A program made the translations under genes and the position numbers. Shown one piece after another: positions 7,911 to 17,641 of a stretch of 64,000 bases of DNA (within the stretch, counting starts at the first letter, position 1; the number at the start of each line of letters is the position of its first letter). Below the pieces are notes generated by a model, which was given only the letters and a program-made list of their open reading frames with translations, made no database searches and had not been told where the DNA came from. Source of the stretch: Agromyces flavus (GTDB taxonomy: Bacteria > Actinomycetota > Actinomycetes > Actinomycetales > Microbacteriaceae); NCBI RefSeq assembly GCF_900104685.1, contig NZ_LT629755.1:2356001-2420000 (forward strand), written 5' to 3'.

Positions 7911-10900
7911 ATGGCCTCCAACACCGGAGTTGATGGTCCCGCGTCCGACGCCCTGCTCGAGATCGGACGCTTCTTCACGAGGCGCGATGAGACCGCCGAT
8001 CACCGTGCGGTCTTCCTCGAGGGCGGCCGCAAGGGCGATGCGTTCTACCGCGACCGATGGAGTCACGACAAGGTCGTTCGGTCGACCCACGGGGTGAACT
8101 GCACGGGCTCGTGCTCGTGGAAGGTGTACGTCAAGGACGGCATCATCACCTGGGAGGCGCAGCAGACCGACTACCCGAGCGTCGGCCCCGACCGACCCGA
8201 GTACGAGCCCCGCGGATGCCCCCGCGGGGCCGCGTTCTCCTGGTACACCTACTCGCCGACGCGCGTCCGCTATCCGTACATCCGCGGCGTCCTCCTCGAG
8301 GCCTACCGCGAGGCGAAGGCGCGCCTGGGTGATCCGGTGCTCGCGTTCGGCGAGATCAGCACGAACCCCGAGACCCGACGCCGCTACCAGCAGGCGCGGG
8401 GCAAGGGCGGACTGATGCGCGCGAGCTGGGCCGAGGCGGTCGAACTGGTGGCCGCCGGCTACGTGCACACGATCAAGGCGTACGGCCCCGACCGGTGCGC
8501 AGGCTTCTCGCCCATCCCCGCGATGTCGATGGTGTCGCACTGCGTGGGCACCCGGTTCACGCAGCTCATCGGCGGCGTCATGACGAGCTTCTACGACTGG
8601 TATGCCGACCTTCCGGTTGCCAGCCCGCAGGTGTTCGGCGACCAGACCGACGTGCCCGAGTCGGGCGACTGGTGGGATGCCACGTACCTCATGATGTGGG
8701 GCTCGAACGTGCCGGTCACGCGCACGCCGGATGCGCACTGGATGGCCGAGGTCCGTTACCGCGGCACCAAGGTCGTCACCGTCAGCCCCGACTACGCCGA
8801 CAACACGAAGTTCGCCGACGAGTGGCTGCCGTGCCAGGCCGGCACCGATGCGGCGCTCGCGATGGCGATGGGCCACGTGCTGCTGAAGGAGCACTACGTC
8901 GACCGGCGCGTGCCGTTCTTCGTCGACTTCGCGCGCACCTACACCGACCTGCCGCATCTCATCACGCTCGTCGAGCACGCCGACGGCGGTCTCGTGCCGG
9001 GCAAGTTCCTGACCTCGGCCGACCTCGGCGGCACGGCCGACGAGGAGGCGTGGAAGACGATCGTGCTCGACGCGGCCACGGGCGAGCCGGTCGTCCCGAA
9101 CGGGTCGATGGGCTTCCGCTACGCGGACTCCGGCGTCGGCCGCTGGAACCTCGACCTCGGCGAGACGCTGCCCGCCCTGTCGGTGCGCGACGCGAAGGTC
9201 GACGCCGAGGACGCCGAGGTGCTGCTCCCCCGGTTCGACGCACCGGATGGTTCGGGGGCCGTACTCCGCCGCGGGGTCCCGGCCACGCGCATCGGCGGCC
9301 GACTGGTCACCACCGTGTTCGACCTGCTGTTGGCGCAGTACGGCGTCGCACGCATCGGGCTCCCCGGCGAGTGGCCGACGGACTACGACGATCGCGCGAC
9401 GCCGTACACGCCGGCGTGGCAGGAGGAGATCACCGGCGTGCCCGCCGAGGCGTGCATCCGCATCGCGCGCGAGTTCACGCAGAACGCGATCGACTCGGGC
9501 GGGCGCTCGATGATCATCATGGGCGCGGGTATCTGCCAGTGGTTCCACGGCGATGCGACGTATCGCGCCATCCTGTCGCTGCTCATCCTCACGGGCTCGA
9601 TGGGCCGCAACGGCGGGGGCTGGGCGCACTACGTCGGCCAGGAGAAATGCCGCCCGATCACCGGATGGCTCTCGCTCGCGAATGCGCTCGACTGGTCGCG
9701 CCCGCCGCGCACGATGACCGGCACGTCCTACTGGTACATGCACACCGACCAGTGGCGCTTCGACGGCTACTCGGCCGACGCGCTCGCGTCGCCGCTCGCC
9801 GAGGGAAACCTCGACGGCATGCACACGGCCGACACGATCGCGCAGTCGGCGCGGCTCGGGTGGATGCCGTTCTACCCACAGTTCGACCGCAACCCGCTCG
9901 AGGTCGCCGACCATGCGGTGGCGGCCGTCGCCGAGGGAAGCGCCGCGGACGCGGCATCCTTCGTCGCCCGCTCGCTCGGAGACGGAACGCTCAAGACCGC
10001 GATCTCCGACATCGACGCACCCGCGAGTTGGCCGCGCATCCTCACGCTGTGGCGCTCGAACCTCATGGGCTCGTCGGCGAAGGGCAACGAGTACTTCCTC
10101 AAGCACCTGCTGGGCACGCACAGCAACGTGATGGCCTCCGACGAGGCGTCCGTCCGCCCGCGCGAGATCGCGTGGCGCGACGAGATCCCCGAGGGCAAGC
10201 TCGACCTGCTCGTCTCGGCCGACTTCCGGATGACCTCGACCACCCTGCTCTCGGACGTAGTGTTCCCCGCCGCGACCTGGTACGAGAAGCACGACCTCTC
10301 GTCGACCGACATGCACCCGTTCGTGCACGCGTTCACGCCCGCCATCGACCCGCCGTGGGAGGCGAAGAGCGACTTCGACCTGTTCCACGCGATCGCCCGG
10401 GACCTGTCGCGGATGGCGCAGGCGCACCTCGGCACGCGCAAGGACCTCGTCGCGGTGCCGATGCAGCACGACACCCCCGGCGAGACCGCGCAACCCGGCG
10501 GCGCCGTTCGCGACTGGGCGCGCGGCGACATCCCACCGACCCCCGGCAGGACGATGCCCGTCTACGCGATCGTCGAACGCGACTACACCGCGATCGCCGA
10601 CAAGCTCGCGACCGTCGGCCCGCTCGCCGACACCCTCGGCTTCACGATCAAGAACGTCACGTACGACGTGAGCCACGAGGTCGAGCGGCTCGCGAAGGCG
10701 CACGGCGTGCTGCCCGACGGCCCGGCGGCCGGCCGACCGGCGATCGACACCGACGTGAAGCTCGCCGAGGCGATCCTGTCGTTCTCGGGCACGACGAACG
10801 GGGAGCTCGCGGTGCAGGGCTTCAAGACCCTCGAGAAACGCGTCGGCAAGCCCCTCGCCGACCTCGCCGAGGGGTCGGAGGAGAAGCGCATCACGTTCGC

Positions 10901-11612
10901 GATGACGCAGGCCGCGCCCGTGCCGGTCATCACGAGCCCCGAGTGGTCGGGCTCCGAGACGGGCGGCCGCCGCTACGCGCCGTTCACCGTGAACATCGAG
11001 CGGCTGAAGCCGTTCCACACGCTCACCGGCCGCATGCACTTCTACCTCGACCACGACTGGATGCGCGACCTCGGCGAGACCATGCCGATCTACCGCCCGC
11101 CGCTCGACATGCACCGGCTGTTCGGCGAACCGCGGCTGGGCCCCGACGGGCGGCAGCAGGTCGTCGTCCGCTACCTCACGCCGCACTCGAAGTGGTCGAT
11201 CCACTCCGAGTACCAGGACAACCTCTTCATGCTCTCGCTCTCGCGCGGCGGGCCCACGGTCTGGATGTGCCCGTCGGACGCGGCGGCCATCGGCGCCGCC
11301 GACAACGACTGGGTCGAGTGCGTGAACTCGAACGGCGTGCTCGTCGCGCGCGCGATCGTCTCGCACCGCATGCCCGAGGGCGTCGTGTACGTGCACCACG
11401 CGCAGGAGCGCACGATCGACGTGCCCAAGTCGGAGGCGACCGGCCGACGCGGCGGCATCCACAACTCGGTGACCCGGCTGCTCGTGAAGCCGTCGCATCT
11501 CATCGGCGGGTACGCGCAGCTGTCGTACACGTTCAACTACCTCGGCCCGACCGGCAACCAGCGCGACATGGTGGCGACGATCCGCCGCCGCAGCCAAGAA
11601 GTGACGTACTGA
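7911..11612 (+). CDS. narG: Respiratory nitrate reductase, alpha subunit
   Basis: The 1233-residue catalytic subunit of membrane-bound nitrate reductase; it reduces nitrate to nitrite on the cytoplasmic face using molybdo-bisPGD. The FS0 [4Fe-4S] ligands are His60, Cys64, Cys68 and Cys103, with exactly the spacing of E. coli NarG (50, 54, 58, 93). The segment FYDWYADLPVASPQVFG carries the Asp that ligates molybdenum in E. coli NarG (YDWYCDLP). The start at 7911 (MASNTG) is picked by alignment with other actinobacterial NarG proteins; ATG at 7899 in frame is possible and the ribosome site is poor for both. First gene of narGHJI-narK. There is no Tat signal, consistent with a cytoplasm-facing NarG. 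Confidence 0.97.
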   Translation: MASNTGVDGPASDALLEIGRFFTRRDETADHRAVFLEGGRKGDAFYRDRWSHDKVVRSTHGVNCTGSCSWKVYVKDGIITWEAQQTDYPSVGPDRPEYEPRGCPRGAAFSWYTYSPTRVRYPYIRGVLLEAYREAKARLGDPVLAFGEISTNPETRRRYQQARGKGGLMRASWAEAVELVAAGYVHTIKAYGPDRCAGFSPIPAMSMVSHCVGTRFTQLIGGVMTSFYDWYADLPVASPQVFGDQTDVPESGDWWDATYLMMWGSNVPVTRTPDAHWMAEVRYRGTKVVTVSPDYADNTKFADEWLPCQAGTDAALAMAMGHVLLKEHYVDRRVPFFVDFARTYTDLPHLITLVEHADGGLVPGKFLTSADLGGTADEEAWKTIVLDAATGEPVVPNGSMGFRYADSGVGRWNLDLGETLPALSVRDAKVDAEDAEVLLPRFDAPDGSGAVLRRGVPATRIGGRLVTTVFDLLLAQYGVARIGLPGEWPTDYDDRATPYTPAWQEEITGVPAEACIRIAREFTQNAIDSGGRSMIIMGAGICQWFHGDATYRAILSLLILTGSMGRNGGGWAHYVGQEKCRPITGWLSLANALDWSRPPRTMTGTSYWYMHTDQWRFDGYSADALASPLAEGNLDGMHTADTIAQSARLGWMPFYPQFDRNPLEVADHAVAAVAEGSAADAASFVARSLGDGTLKTAISDIDAPASWPRILTLWRSNLMGSSAKGNEYFLKHLLGTHSNVMASDEASVRPREIAWRDEIPEGKLDLLVSADFRMTSTTLLSDVVFPAATWYEKHDLSSTDMHPFVHAFTPAIDPPWEAKSDFDLFHAIARDLSRMAQAHLGTRKDLVAVPMQHDTPGETAQPGGAVRDWARGDIPPTPGRTMPVYAIVERDYTAIADKLATVGPLADTLGFTIKNVTYDVSHEVERLAKAHGVLPDGPAAGRPAIDTDVKLAEAILSFSGTTNGELAVQGFKTLEKRVGKPLADLAEGSEEKRITFAMTQAAPVPVITSPEWSGSETGGRRYAPFTVNIERLKPFHTLTGRMHFYLDHDWMRDLGETMPIYRPPLDMHRLFGEPRLGPDGRQQVVVRYLTPHSKWSIHSEYQDNLFMLSLSRGGPTVWMCPSDAAAIGAADNDWVECVNSNGVLVARAIVSHRMPEGVVYVHHAQERTIDVPKSEATGRRGGIHNSVTRLLVKPSHLIGGYAQLSYTFNYLGPTGNQRDMVATIRRRSQEVTY

Positions 11613-11627
11613 GGAGGTGAGCCGTTC

Positions 11628-13328
11628 ATGCGCGTGATGGCCCAGATGGGCATGGTCATGAACCTCGACAAGTGCATCGGATGCCACACGTGCTCGGTCA
11701 CGTGCAAGCAGGCGTGGACCAACCGCGCCGGCACCGAGTACGTCTGGTTCAACAACGTCGAGACGCGACCCGGGCAGGGGTACCCGCGCCGGTACGAGGA
11801 CCAGCAGACCTGGCGCGGCGGCTGGGCCCTGAACTCACGCGGCCGGATGAAGCTGCGCACCGGCAGCCGGCTCAAGCGCCTGCTCACGATCTTCTCCTCA
11901 CCCGTGCAGCCCAAGCTCGAGGACTACTACGAGCCGTGGACCTACGACTACGAGACGCTCATCGACGCACCCCTCGGCGACGACTTCCCCGTCGCGCGCC
12001 CGAAGTCGCTCATCACCGGCGAGGACACGAAGATCACGTGGTCGGCGAACTGGGACGACGACCTCGGCGGCACCAGCGAGCTCGGCCACCTCGACCCCGT
12101 GGTCGAGAAGGTGCGGCGCGAATCCGAGGACGCGATCACGTTCCAGTTCGAGCAGACGTTCATGTTCTACCTGCCGCGCATCTGCGAGCACTGCCTCAAC
12201 CCGTCGTGCATGGCGTCCTGCCCGTCGGGCGCGATCTACAAGCGCGAGGAGGACGGCATCGTCCTCGTCGACCAGGACCGTTGCCGCGGCTGGCGCCAGT
12301 GCATCACCGGATGCCCGTACAAGAAGATCTACTTCAACCACAAGACGGGCAAGGCCGAGAAGTGCACGCTGTGCTACCCGCGCCTCGAGGTCGGCATCCC
12401 GACCGTGTGCTCGGAGACGTGCGTCGGCCGCCTGCGCTACCTCGGGCTCTTCCTCTACGACGCCGACCGCGTGACCGAAGCCGCCTCGACGCCCGACGAG
12501 AAGGACCTGTACGAGGCGCAGCTCGACCTCATGCTCGATCCCGACGATCCCGACGTCATCGCCGCGGCGCGCGAGCAGGGCATCGCCGACGACTGGATGG
12601 ACGCCGCCCGGCGGTCGCCGGTGTACGCGCTCGCGAAGAAGTACCGGGTCGCGCTGCCGCTGCACCCGGAATACCGCACGATGCCGATGGTCTGGTACAT
12701 CCCGCCGCTCTCGCCCATCGTCGACCTGCTGCGCGACCAGGGCCACGACGCCGAGTCGGCCGGCACGCTGTTCGGCGCGATCGAGGCGCTCCGGATCCCC
12801 GTCGAGTACCTCGCCGAGCTCTTCACCGCGGGCGACACCGACCTCGTCACGGGCGTGCTGCGCAAGCTCGCCGCCATGCGGGCGTACCTGCGAGACATCG
12901 CGCTGAGCCGGCCGACCAACGAGTCGATCGCGCAGGCCGTCGGCATGGACGGCGCAACCGTCTACGAGATGTACCGGCTGCTGGCGATCGCGAAGTACGA
13001 CGAGCGGTACGTCATCCCGACCGCGCACTACGAGCGCGCACACGAGCTCGAGGAGCTCGGCTGCTCGCTCGACTTCGACGGCGGCCCCTACGAGCTGGGA
13101 TCCGGGCCCTTCGGCGAGGCGAGCGGTCGACCGGCGCCCGTGGCGGTCGAGACGTTCCAAGCCCTGCGCGAACGGCAGACCTCCGATCGAGCCGCCGGCG
13201 ACGAGACCCTCCGCGGCCGCGTGAACCTGCTCAACTGGGATGGGCAGGGTGCGCCGCCGGGGCTGTTCCCCGAACGTGCCGAACGCCCGTCGGCCGACGA
13301 CGTCGCCCGAGAGCTGGAGGAGCCGTGA
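11628..13328 (+). CDS. narH: Respiratory nitrate reductase, beta subunit (Fe-S)
   Basis: The 566-residue electron-transfer subunit between NarI and NarG. Cluster ligands are Cys16, Cys19, Cys22 and Cys26 (CIGCHTCSVTC), then CEHCLNPSCMASCP, then CRGWRQCITGCP, whose Trp replaces a Cys and marks the [3Fe-4S] cluster, then CTLCYPR and CSETCVGR. This gives three [4Fe-4S] and one [3Fe-4S] cluster as in E. coli NarH. The start at 11628 follows a strong AGGAGGTGA that begins at the last base of the narG stop codon. About 50 residues longer than E. coli NarH, mainly in the C-terminal half. Its stop overlaps the narJ start by 4 bp. Confidence 0.97.
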   Translation: MRVMAQMGMVMNLDKCIGCHTCSVTCKQAWTNRAGTEYVWFNNVETRPGQGYPRRYEDQQTWRGGWALNSRGRMKLRTGSRLKRLLTIFSSPVQPKLEDYYEPWTYDYETLIDAPLGDDFPVARPKSLITGEDTKITWSANWDDDLGGTSELGHLDPVVEKVRRESEDAITFQFEQTFMFYLPRICEHCLNPSCMASCPSGAIYKREEDGIVLVDQDRCRGWRQCITGCPYKKIYFNHKTGKAEKCTLCYPRLEVGIPTVCSETCVGRLRYLGLFLYDADRVTEAASTPDEKDLYEAQLDLMLDPDDPDVIAAAREQGIADDWMDAARRSPVYALAKKYRVALPLHPEYRTMPMVWYIPPLSPIVDLLRDQGHDAESAGTLFGAIEALRIPVEYLAELFTAGDTDLVTGVLRKLAAMRAYLRDIALSRPTNESIAQAVGMDGATVYEMYRLLAIAKYDERYVIPTAHYERAHELEELGCSLDFDGGPYELGSGPFGEASGRPAPVAVETFQALRERQTSDRAAGDETLRGRVNLLNWDGQGAPPGLFPERAERPSADDVARELEEP

Positions 13329-13957
13329 ACCGGCCCGTCGTGTACCAGGCAGCCTCGATCTGCCTGAGCTATCCCGACGAGACGGTGCTCGGGACCGCGG
13401 GCCTGGTCCGCCGCGCGCTGGAGGAGTCGGCGCCGGCGGCCGCGCCATCCTTCGCACCGCTGCTCGACTGGTGGGCGACCACACCCGCGGCCGACGTTCA
13501 GCGCACCTACGTCGACGTGTTCGACCTGTCGAAGCGCCACGCGCTCTACCTGTCGTACTGGACGGACGGGGACACGCGCCGTCGCGGCATGGTGCTCGTC
13601 GACTTCCGCCAGCGGTATCGCAACGCGGGCCTCGAGCTCGAGGCATCCGGCTCGCGCGAGCTGCCCGACCACCTGCCGCTCGTGCTGGAGTTCGCGCGCC
13701 ACCGCCCGGAGGCCGGCGCGGCCCTGCTGCAGGAGTACCGGGCGAGCCTCGAGCTGATCCGACTCGCGCTCGCGGAACGCGAGTCGCCGTACGCGGGCGT
13801 GGTCGCGGCGGTGTGCGCGACATTGCCCGGCCGTTCGCCCGCCGACCGGCAGCACGCCATGGCGATGGCCTCGGCCGGACCGCCGACCGAATCCGTCGGG
13901 CTCGAACCGTACGATCCGCGGCTGCTGCCGCTGTCGACGGCCGGAGGACGCGCATGA
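13325..13957 (+). CDS. narJ: Nitrate reductase assembly chaperone
   Basis: A 210-residue NarJ/TorD-family chaperone that holds apo-NarGH until Mo cofactor and FS0 are inserted and directs it to NarI. Typical segments are SICLSYPD at the N-terminus, YVDVFDLSKRHALYLSYW near residue 60 and LPLVLEFA near residue 120. It starts at GTG 13325 within GTGA, overlapping the narH stop, with GGAGG about 5 bases upstream. It ends in ATGA shared with narI, so the two are translationally coupled. Confidence 0.94.
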   Translation: MNRPVVYQAASICLSYPDETVLGTAGLVRRALEESAPAAAPSFAPLLDWWATTPAADVQRTYVDVFDLSKRHALYLSYWTDGDTRRRGMVLVDFRQRYRNAGLELEASGSRELPDHLPLVLEFARHRPEAGAALLQEYRASLELIRLALAERESPYAGVVAAVCATLPGRSPADRQHAMAMASAGPPTESVGLEPYDPRLLPLSTAGGRA

Positions 13958-14748
13958 GCGTGCTGCTGTGGGGCGTGCTGCCGTACGTCATGGTCGCGAT
14001 TCTCATCGGCGGCCTCATCTGGCGGTACCGGTACGACCAGTTCGGCTGGACGACCCGCTCGTCGCAGCTCTACGAGTCGCGGCTGCTGCGCATCGGCTCC
14101 CCGCTGTTCCACTTCGGCATCCTCGTCGTGATCATCGGTCACGTCATCGGGCTCGTCATCCCGAAGTCGTGGACCGACGCGGTCGGCGTCTCCGAGGACC
14201 TGTACCACGTGACCGCGCTCGGGCTCGGCACCGTCGCCGGCATCGCGACGCTCGTGGGCGTCGTCATCCTGATCTACCGGCGCCGCACGACCGGGCCGGT
14301 GTTCATGGCGACGACCAGGAACGACAAGACGATGTACGTGGTGCTCGTGGCGGCGATCGTCGCAGGCCTCGCGACCACGGTGATCAGCGTGTTCGGGCCG
14401 CACGAGGAGGTGACCTACCGCGAGACCGTCTCGCCGTGGTTCCGCTCGCTCTTCGTCTTCCAGCCCGACATCGCGGCGATGTCGGAGGCCTCGCTCGCCT
14501 TCCAGCTCCACACGCTGATCGGCATGCTGCTCTTCGCGATCTGGCCCTTCACGCGCCTCGTGCACGCGTTCACCGCCCCGATCCACTACCTGTTCCGCCC
14601 GTACATCGTGTACCGCTCGCGCGACGCGCGGCCCGCGCCCGGCTCCGGCATCCGCCGGCGCGGGTGGGCGCCCGTCGGCACGCCCGACCGGGCCGGCGAC
14701 CGTCGGCCCGCCCGAACGCCGGACCGCACCGGAAGGGGAACGAGATGA
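13954..14748 (+). CDS. narI: Respiratory nitrate reductase, gamma subunit (cytochrome b)
   Basis: The 264-residue diheme cytochrome b membrane anchor that oxidises menaquinol and feeds NarH. Five hydrophobic segments are visible. Heme-ligand histidines sit in FHFGILVVIIGHVIG (residues near 53 and 63) and in FQLHTLIGMLLF plus RLVHAF near residues 187 and 205. A Pro/Arg-rich cytoplasmic tail of about 45 residues (GIRRRGWAPVG onward) extends past the usual end. It starts in ATGA at 13954 with GGAGG upstream and ends in ATGA shared with narK. Confidence 0.96.
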   Translation: MSVLLWGVLPYVMVAILIGGLIWRYRYDQFGWTTRSSQLYESRLLRIGSPLFHFGILVVIIGHVIGLVIPKSWTDAVGVSEDLYHVTALGLGTVAGIATLVGVVILIYRRRTTGPVFMATTRNDKTMYVVLVAAIVAGLATTVISVFGPHEEVTYRETVSPWFRSLFVFQPDIAAMSEASLAFQLHTLIGMLLFAIWPFTRLVHAFTAPIHYLFRPYIVYRSRDARPAPGSGIRRRGWAPVGTPDRAGDRRPARTPDRTGRGTR

Positions 14749-15965
14749 CCGAGGCCTCCGCGAAGCCGACCTCCGAGATCACGGCGCTCCCCGGCCGGGG
14801 ACTCAACCTCGGACTCGCGCTGCTCGCCTTCGCGATCACGTTCTGGGCGTGGAACCTCATCGCCCCGCTCGCCGTGCGCTACGCCGACGGGCTGGGGCTG
14901 GATGCCGCGCAGACCTCGGTGCTCATCGCGACGCCGGTGCTGGTCGGCTCACTCGGCCGAATCCTCACGGGCGCGCTCACCGACCGGTTCGGCGGCCGGA
15001 CCATGTTCACGATCCTCACCGCGGTGTCGGCCGTGCCCGTGCTGCTCGTCATGTACGCCGGCCAGATCGGCTCGTACCCGCTGCTCATCGCGTTCGGGTT
15101 CCTGCTCGGTATCGCGGGCACCACGTTCGCCGTCGGCATCCCCTTCGTGAACGCCTGGTACGAGCCATCGAAGCGCGGCTTCGCGACCGGCCTGTTCGGC
15201 GCCGGCATGGGCGGCACGGCACTCTCGTCGTTCTTCACCCCACGGATGGTGGCGTGGTTCGGCTACACGGCGACGCACCTCATCATCGCGGTCGCCCTCC
15301 TGGTCGTCGCGGCCACCGTCTGGGTGTTCATGCGCGACGCCCCGACCTGGAAGCCGAACACCGACCGGGTGATGCCGAAGCTCGTGGCCGCATCGAAGCT
15401 CGCGGTGACGTGGCAGATGGCCTTCCTGTACGCCGTGACCTTCGGCGGATTCGTGGCGTTCTCGACGTACCTCCCGACGTACCTCAAGGAGGTGTACGGC
15501 TTCGACCTCGCCGACGCGGGCGCCCGCACGGCCGGCTTCGCGATCGCTGCCGTCATCTCACGCCCCGTCGGCGGCTGGCTGTCCGACCGGATCGGCCCGG
15601 CGAAGGTGCTCGGCATCTCCCTCGCGGGTGCGGCCGTGATGGCCGTCGTCATCGCGCTCAAGCCGCCGCCCGAGCTGCTCGCGGGCTCCTCGTTCGTGCT
15701 CATGGCCGTCTTCCTCGGCCTCGGTACGGGTGCGGTGTTCACGTGGGTCGCCCAGCGTGCGCCCGCCGAGCGCGTCGGCACGGTCACCGGGATCGTCGGC
15801 GCGGCCGGCGGACTCGGCGGCTTCTTCCCGCCGCTCGTCATGGGTGCGACGTACAACGCCGAGACGCACAGCTACACGATCGGCCTGCTGCTGCTCTGCG
15901 CCACGGCGCTCGCCGCGCTCGCGTTCACGTTCCTGCTCGCACGACGGGATCGCGCGCGGGCATGA
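14745..15965 (+). CDS. narK: Nitrate/nitrite transporter, MFS NarK type
   Basis: A 406-residue, 12-TM MFS carrier. The two nitrate-signature regions are visible, one around residue 130 (GIAGTTFAVGIPFVNAW then GLFGAGMGGTALSSFF) and one near residue 350 (GIVGAAGGLGGFFPPLV). The loop DRFGGR after TM2 is the MFS signature. It imports nitrate, exports nitrite, or exchanges the two, and being last in the nar operon it supplies substrate to NarG and relieves nitrite toxicity. The start at 14745 overlaps the narI stop (ATGA) with GGAAGGGG upstream. Direction of transport (NarK1 or NarK2 type) is not settled by sequence alone. Confidence 0.93.
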   Translation: MTEASAKPTSEITALPGRGLNLGLALLAFAITFWAWNLIAPLAVRYADGLGLDAAQTSVLIATPVLVGSLGRILTGALTDRFGGRTMFTILTAVSAVPVLLVMYAGQIGSYPLLIAFGFLLGIAGTTFAVGIPFVNAWYEPSKRGFATGLFGAGMGGTALSSFFTPRMVAWFGYTATHLIIAVALLVVAATVWVFMRDAPTWKPNTDRVMPKLVAASKLAVTWQMAFLYAVTFGGFVAFSTYLPTYLKEVYGFDLADAGARTAGFAIAAVISRPVGGWLSDRIGPAKVLGISLAGAAVMAVVIALKPPPELLAGSSFVLMAVFLGLGTGAVFTWVAQRAPAERVGTVTGIVGAAGGLGGFFPPLVMGATYNAETHSYTIGLLLLCATALAALAFTFLLARRDRARA

Positions 15966-15968
15966 CCG

Positions 15969-16925
15969 TCAGGACGCCTCGGTCGCGACATCCGGCGCCT
16001 GCCACGGCCGCTGCCGATGCTGACGGGCGTATTCGCGGAGCGTGCCGTCGGTGTCGCCCTCGGCGACGACGGCCTCCGGCATGAACCGCCCGCGCAGCAC
16101 GTGGCAGAAGTCGTCCACCGCTTCCTCGAGCATCTGGCCGCTGATCCGGACGGTGCGATCGGATGAACGGCGCGCGAGCCGGGCCAGGTGCAGGGCGTAC
16201 GGCAGTTGCGCCGCGAGCGAGGCCTCGGGGTCGTCTTCGGTGAAGTAGTACGACTCGGCGTTGTGCCAGACATCCACTCGGGCTTGGGCGAGGTCGGTGG
16301 TGATCCCGTCGAGCAAGGCGCTGGAGGTCGCCGACTCCATGTCGAGCAGGTGGTCGGCCGTGTCGGCCCGCCGGGCGAGCGCGATCCGCAGCGCGAGCGC
16401 GCGCCGCCGCCCGAGTCCGGGATACAGCTCGATGAACCAGGACACCGCGGCCGTCAGCAGCGCGAACCCGATCAGCGCCTGCAGCGGCGCGAACGCGCGC
16501 AGCCACGGGTCGATGGGGTACACGTCGCCGAGTCCGAGCGTCGACATGTTCACGGACGAGAAGTAGAACGCCTCGAGGATGGCCGGGGACGCGCCGGGCG
16601 TGATCCCGGGATTGTACGAGAAGCCGTCGGGCACGTACGGAACGTAGACGAAGGTCCATCCCACGATCTGGAACCCGGCCCACACCGTCACGACCGCGAC
16701 CGCCGCGAACGGGCCGGCCAGGGTGCGGCCGCGCCGTCCGAATCGGGAGGACAACGTCCACGAGGCGCTCGCCGCGTAATGCGAGAATCGCCCGCGGCCA
16801 GTCGGATGCAACAGGGTGTGGAACACCTCGTTGAGGCCGACCGCGATGAGCGCGAAGCCGGCGACCGTCCAGATCCAGCCCACGTGGTCGATTGTCCCGG
16901 ATGGTGCGCCCGCAGTGGCTCGCAT
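15969..16925 (-). CDS. Two-pore-helix ion channel family protein
   Basis: A 318-residue membrane protein. The N-terminal third has three or four hydrophobic segments. The pore loop near residue 130 reads FYFSSVNMSTLGLGDVYP; STLGLGDVYP resembles the K+ filter TVGYGD but has GLGD in place of GYGD. The C-terminal 150 residues are hydrophilic, helical and of no recognised domain. It is probably a K+ or less selective cation channel of the Ion_trans_2 group. It ends 3 bp after narK on the other strand, so transcripts of the nar operon converge on it. The pore is clear; selectivity is not. Confidence 0.75.
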   Translation of the reverse strand: MRATAGAPSGTIDHVGWIWTVAGFALIAVGLNEVFHTLLHPTGRGRFSHYAASASWTLSSRFGRRGRTLAGPFAAVAVVTVWAGFQIVGWTFVYVPYVPDGFSYNPGITPGASPAILEAFYFSSVNMSTLGLGDVYPIDPWLRAFAPLQALIGFALLTAAVSWFIELYPGLGRRRALALRIALARRADTADHLLDMESATSSALLDGITTDLAQARVDVWHNAESYYFTEDDPEASLAAQLPYALHLARLARRSSDRTVRISGQMLEEAVDDFCHVLRGRFMPEAVVAEGDTDGTLREYARQHRQRPWQAPDVATEAS

Positions 16926-16947
16926 ACGGGGTGTGTCCCCGCGTGGC

Positions 16948-17448
16948 TCAGCCCTGGAAGTCCTCGGGGTCGACGTCGTCGAGGAACTTCTTGAACTCCT
17001 CTAGCTTCTCCTCCTCAGTCTCCTCGTGCGGTTCGACCATCTCGGCGGGGATGCCGGCCTCGTCGAGCACCTCGTCGGCGACGAACAACGGCGCGCCCGT
17101 GCGCGAGGCGAGCGCGACCGAGTCGGACGGCCGGGCGTCGATCGTGTACGTGCCGGTCGGCCCGGTGATCGAGAGCTCGGCGTAGAACGTGCCCTCGTCG
17201 ATGCGCGTGACTTCGACGCGCTCGATGCGCGACCCGACCGCCTCGAGCAGCATCTTCATGAGGTCGTGCGACAGCGGTCGCGGCGCCTGCTCGCCCTGGA
17301 TCGCGATGAGGATCGAGGTCGCCTCCTGCGCGCCGATCCAGATCGGCAGCACGCGCCCCTCGCTCGCCGCCTCGCCGAGCGGCTTCAGCAGGATGATGTG
17401 CTGCCCCGACGCGTCGAGCGCGACCCCGAGGACGCGGACCTGGACCAT
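16948..17448 (-). CDS. Bifunctional nuclease family protein (DUF151)
   Basis: A 166-residue protein of the BFN/DUF151 family common in actinobacteria. Typical segments are VLGVALDASGQHIILLK, LPIWIGAQEATSI, RPLSHDLM and RPSDSVALASRTGAPLFV. The acidic C-terminus is EETEEEKLEEFKKFL followed by DDVDPEDFQG, a tail also seen in homologues. The start at 17448 has GGGAGGGG a few bases upstream; the frame is open further but without homology. Plant homologues have DNase/RNase activity; function in bacteria is unclear. It is a single gene, 22 bp downstream of the ion channel start on the same strand. Confidence 0.88.
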   Translation of the reverse strand: MVQVRVLGVALDASGQHIILLKPLGEAASEGRVLPIWIGAQEATSILIAIQGEQAPRPLSHDLMKMLLEAVGSRIERVEVTRIDEGTFYAELSITGPTGTYTIDARPSDSVALASRTGAPLFVADEVLDEAGIPAEMVEPHEETEEEKLEEFKKFLDDVDPEDFQG

Positions 17449-17641
17449 GACCCCTCCCGTCTGGCGATCGGGTGTTTCCCCAGCGTACGCCCGGTGCCGC
17501 CGACCGGGGCGGGCCCCTCGACCCACGGGTCGCGCCGCGCGCCGGACGCATCGCGTCAGGGAACGATCGCATCGGAATGGCCCGGCGCGGGCCCGTCTGC
17601 GACAATCGGGAACGCGACGCCCGTCAGCAGAAGGAGCACCG

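Noticed and set aside
8495..11620. A 1041-codon plus-strand frame within narG
   Set aside because: It lies in another frame of narG and encodes an Arg/His-rich low-complexity product.
6825..11687. A 1620-codon open frame on the minus strand across narG
   Set aside because: It is antisense to a gene with full family motifs. Its translation is Arg/Val/Gly-rich without motifs, a known artefact of third-position GC bias.
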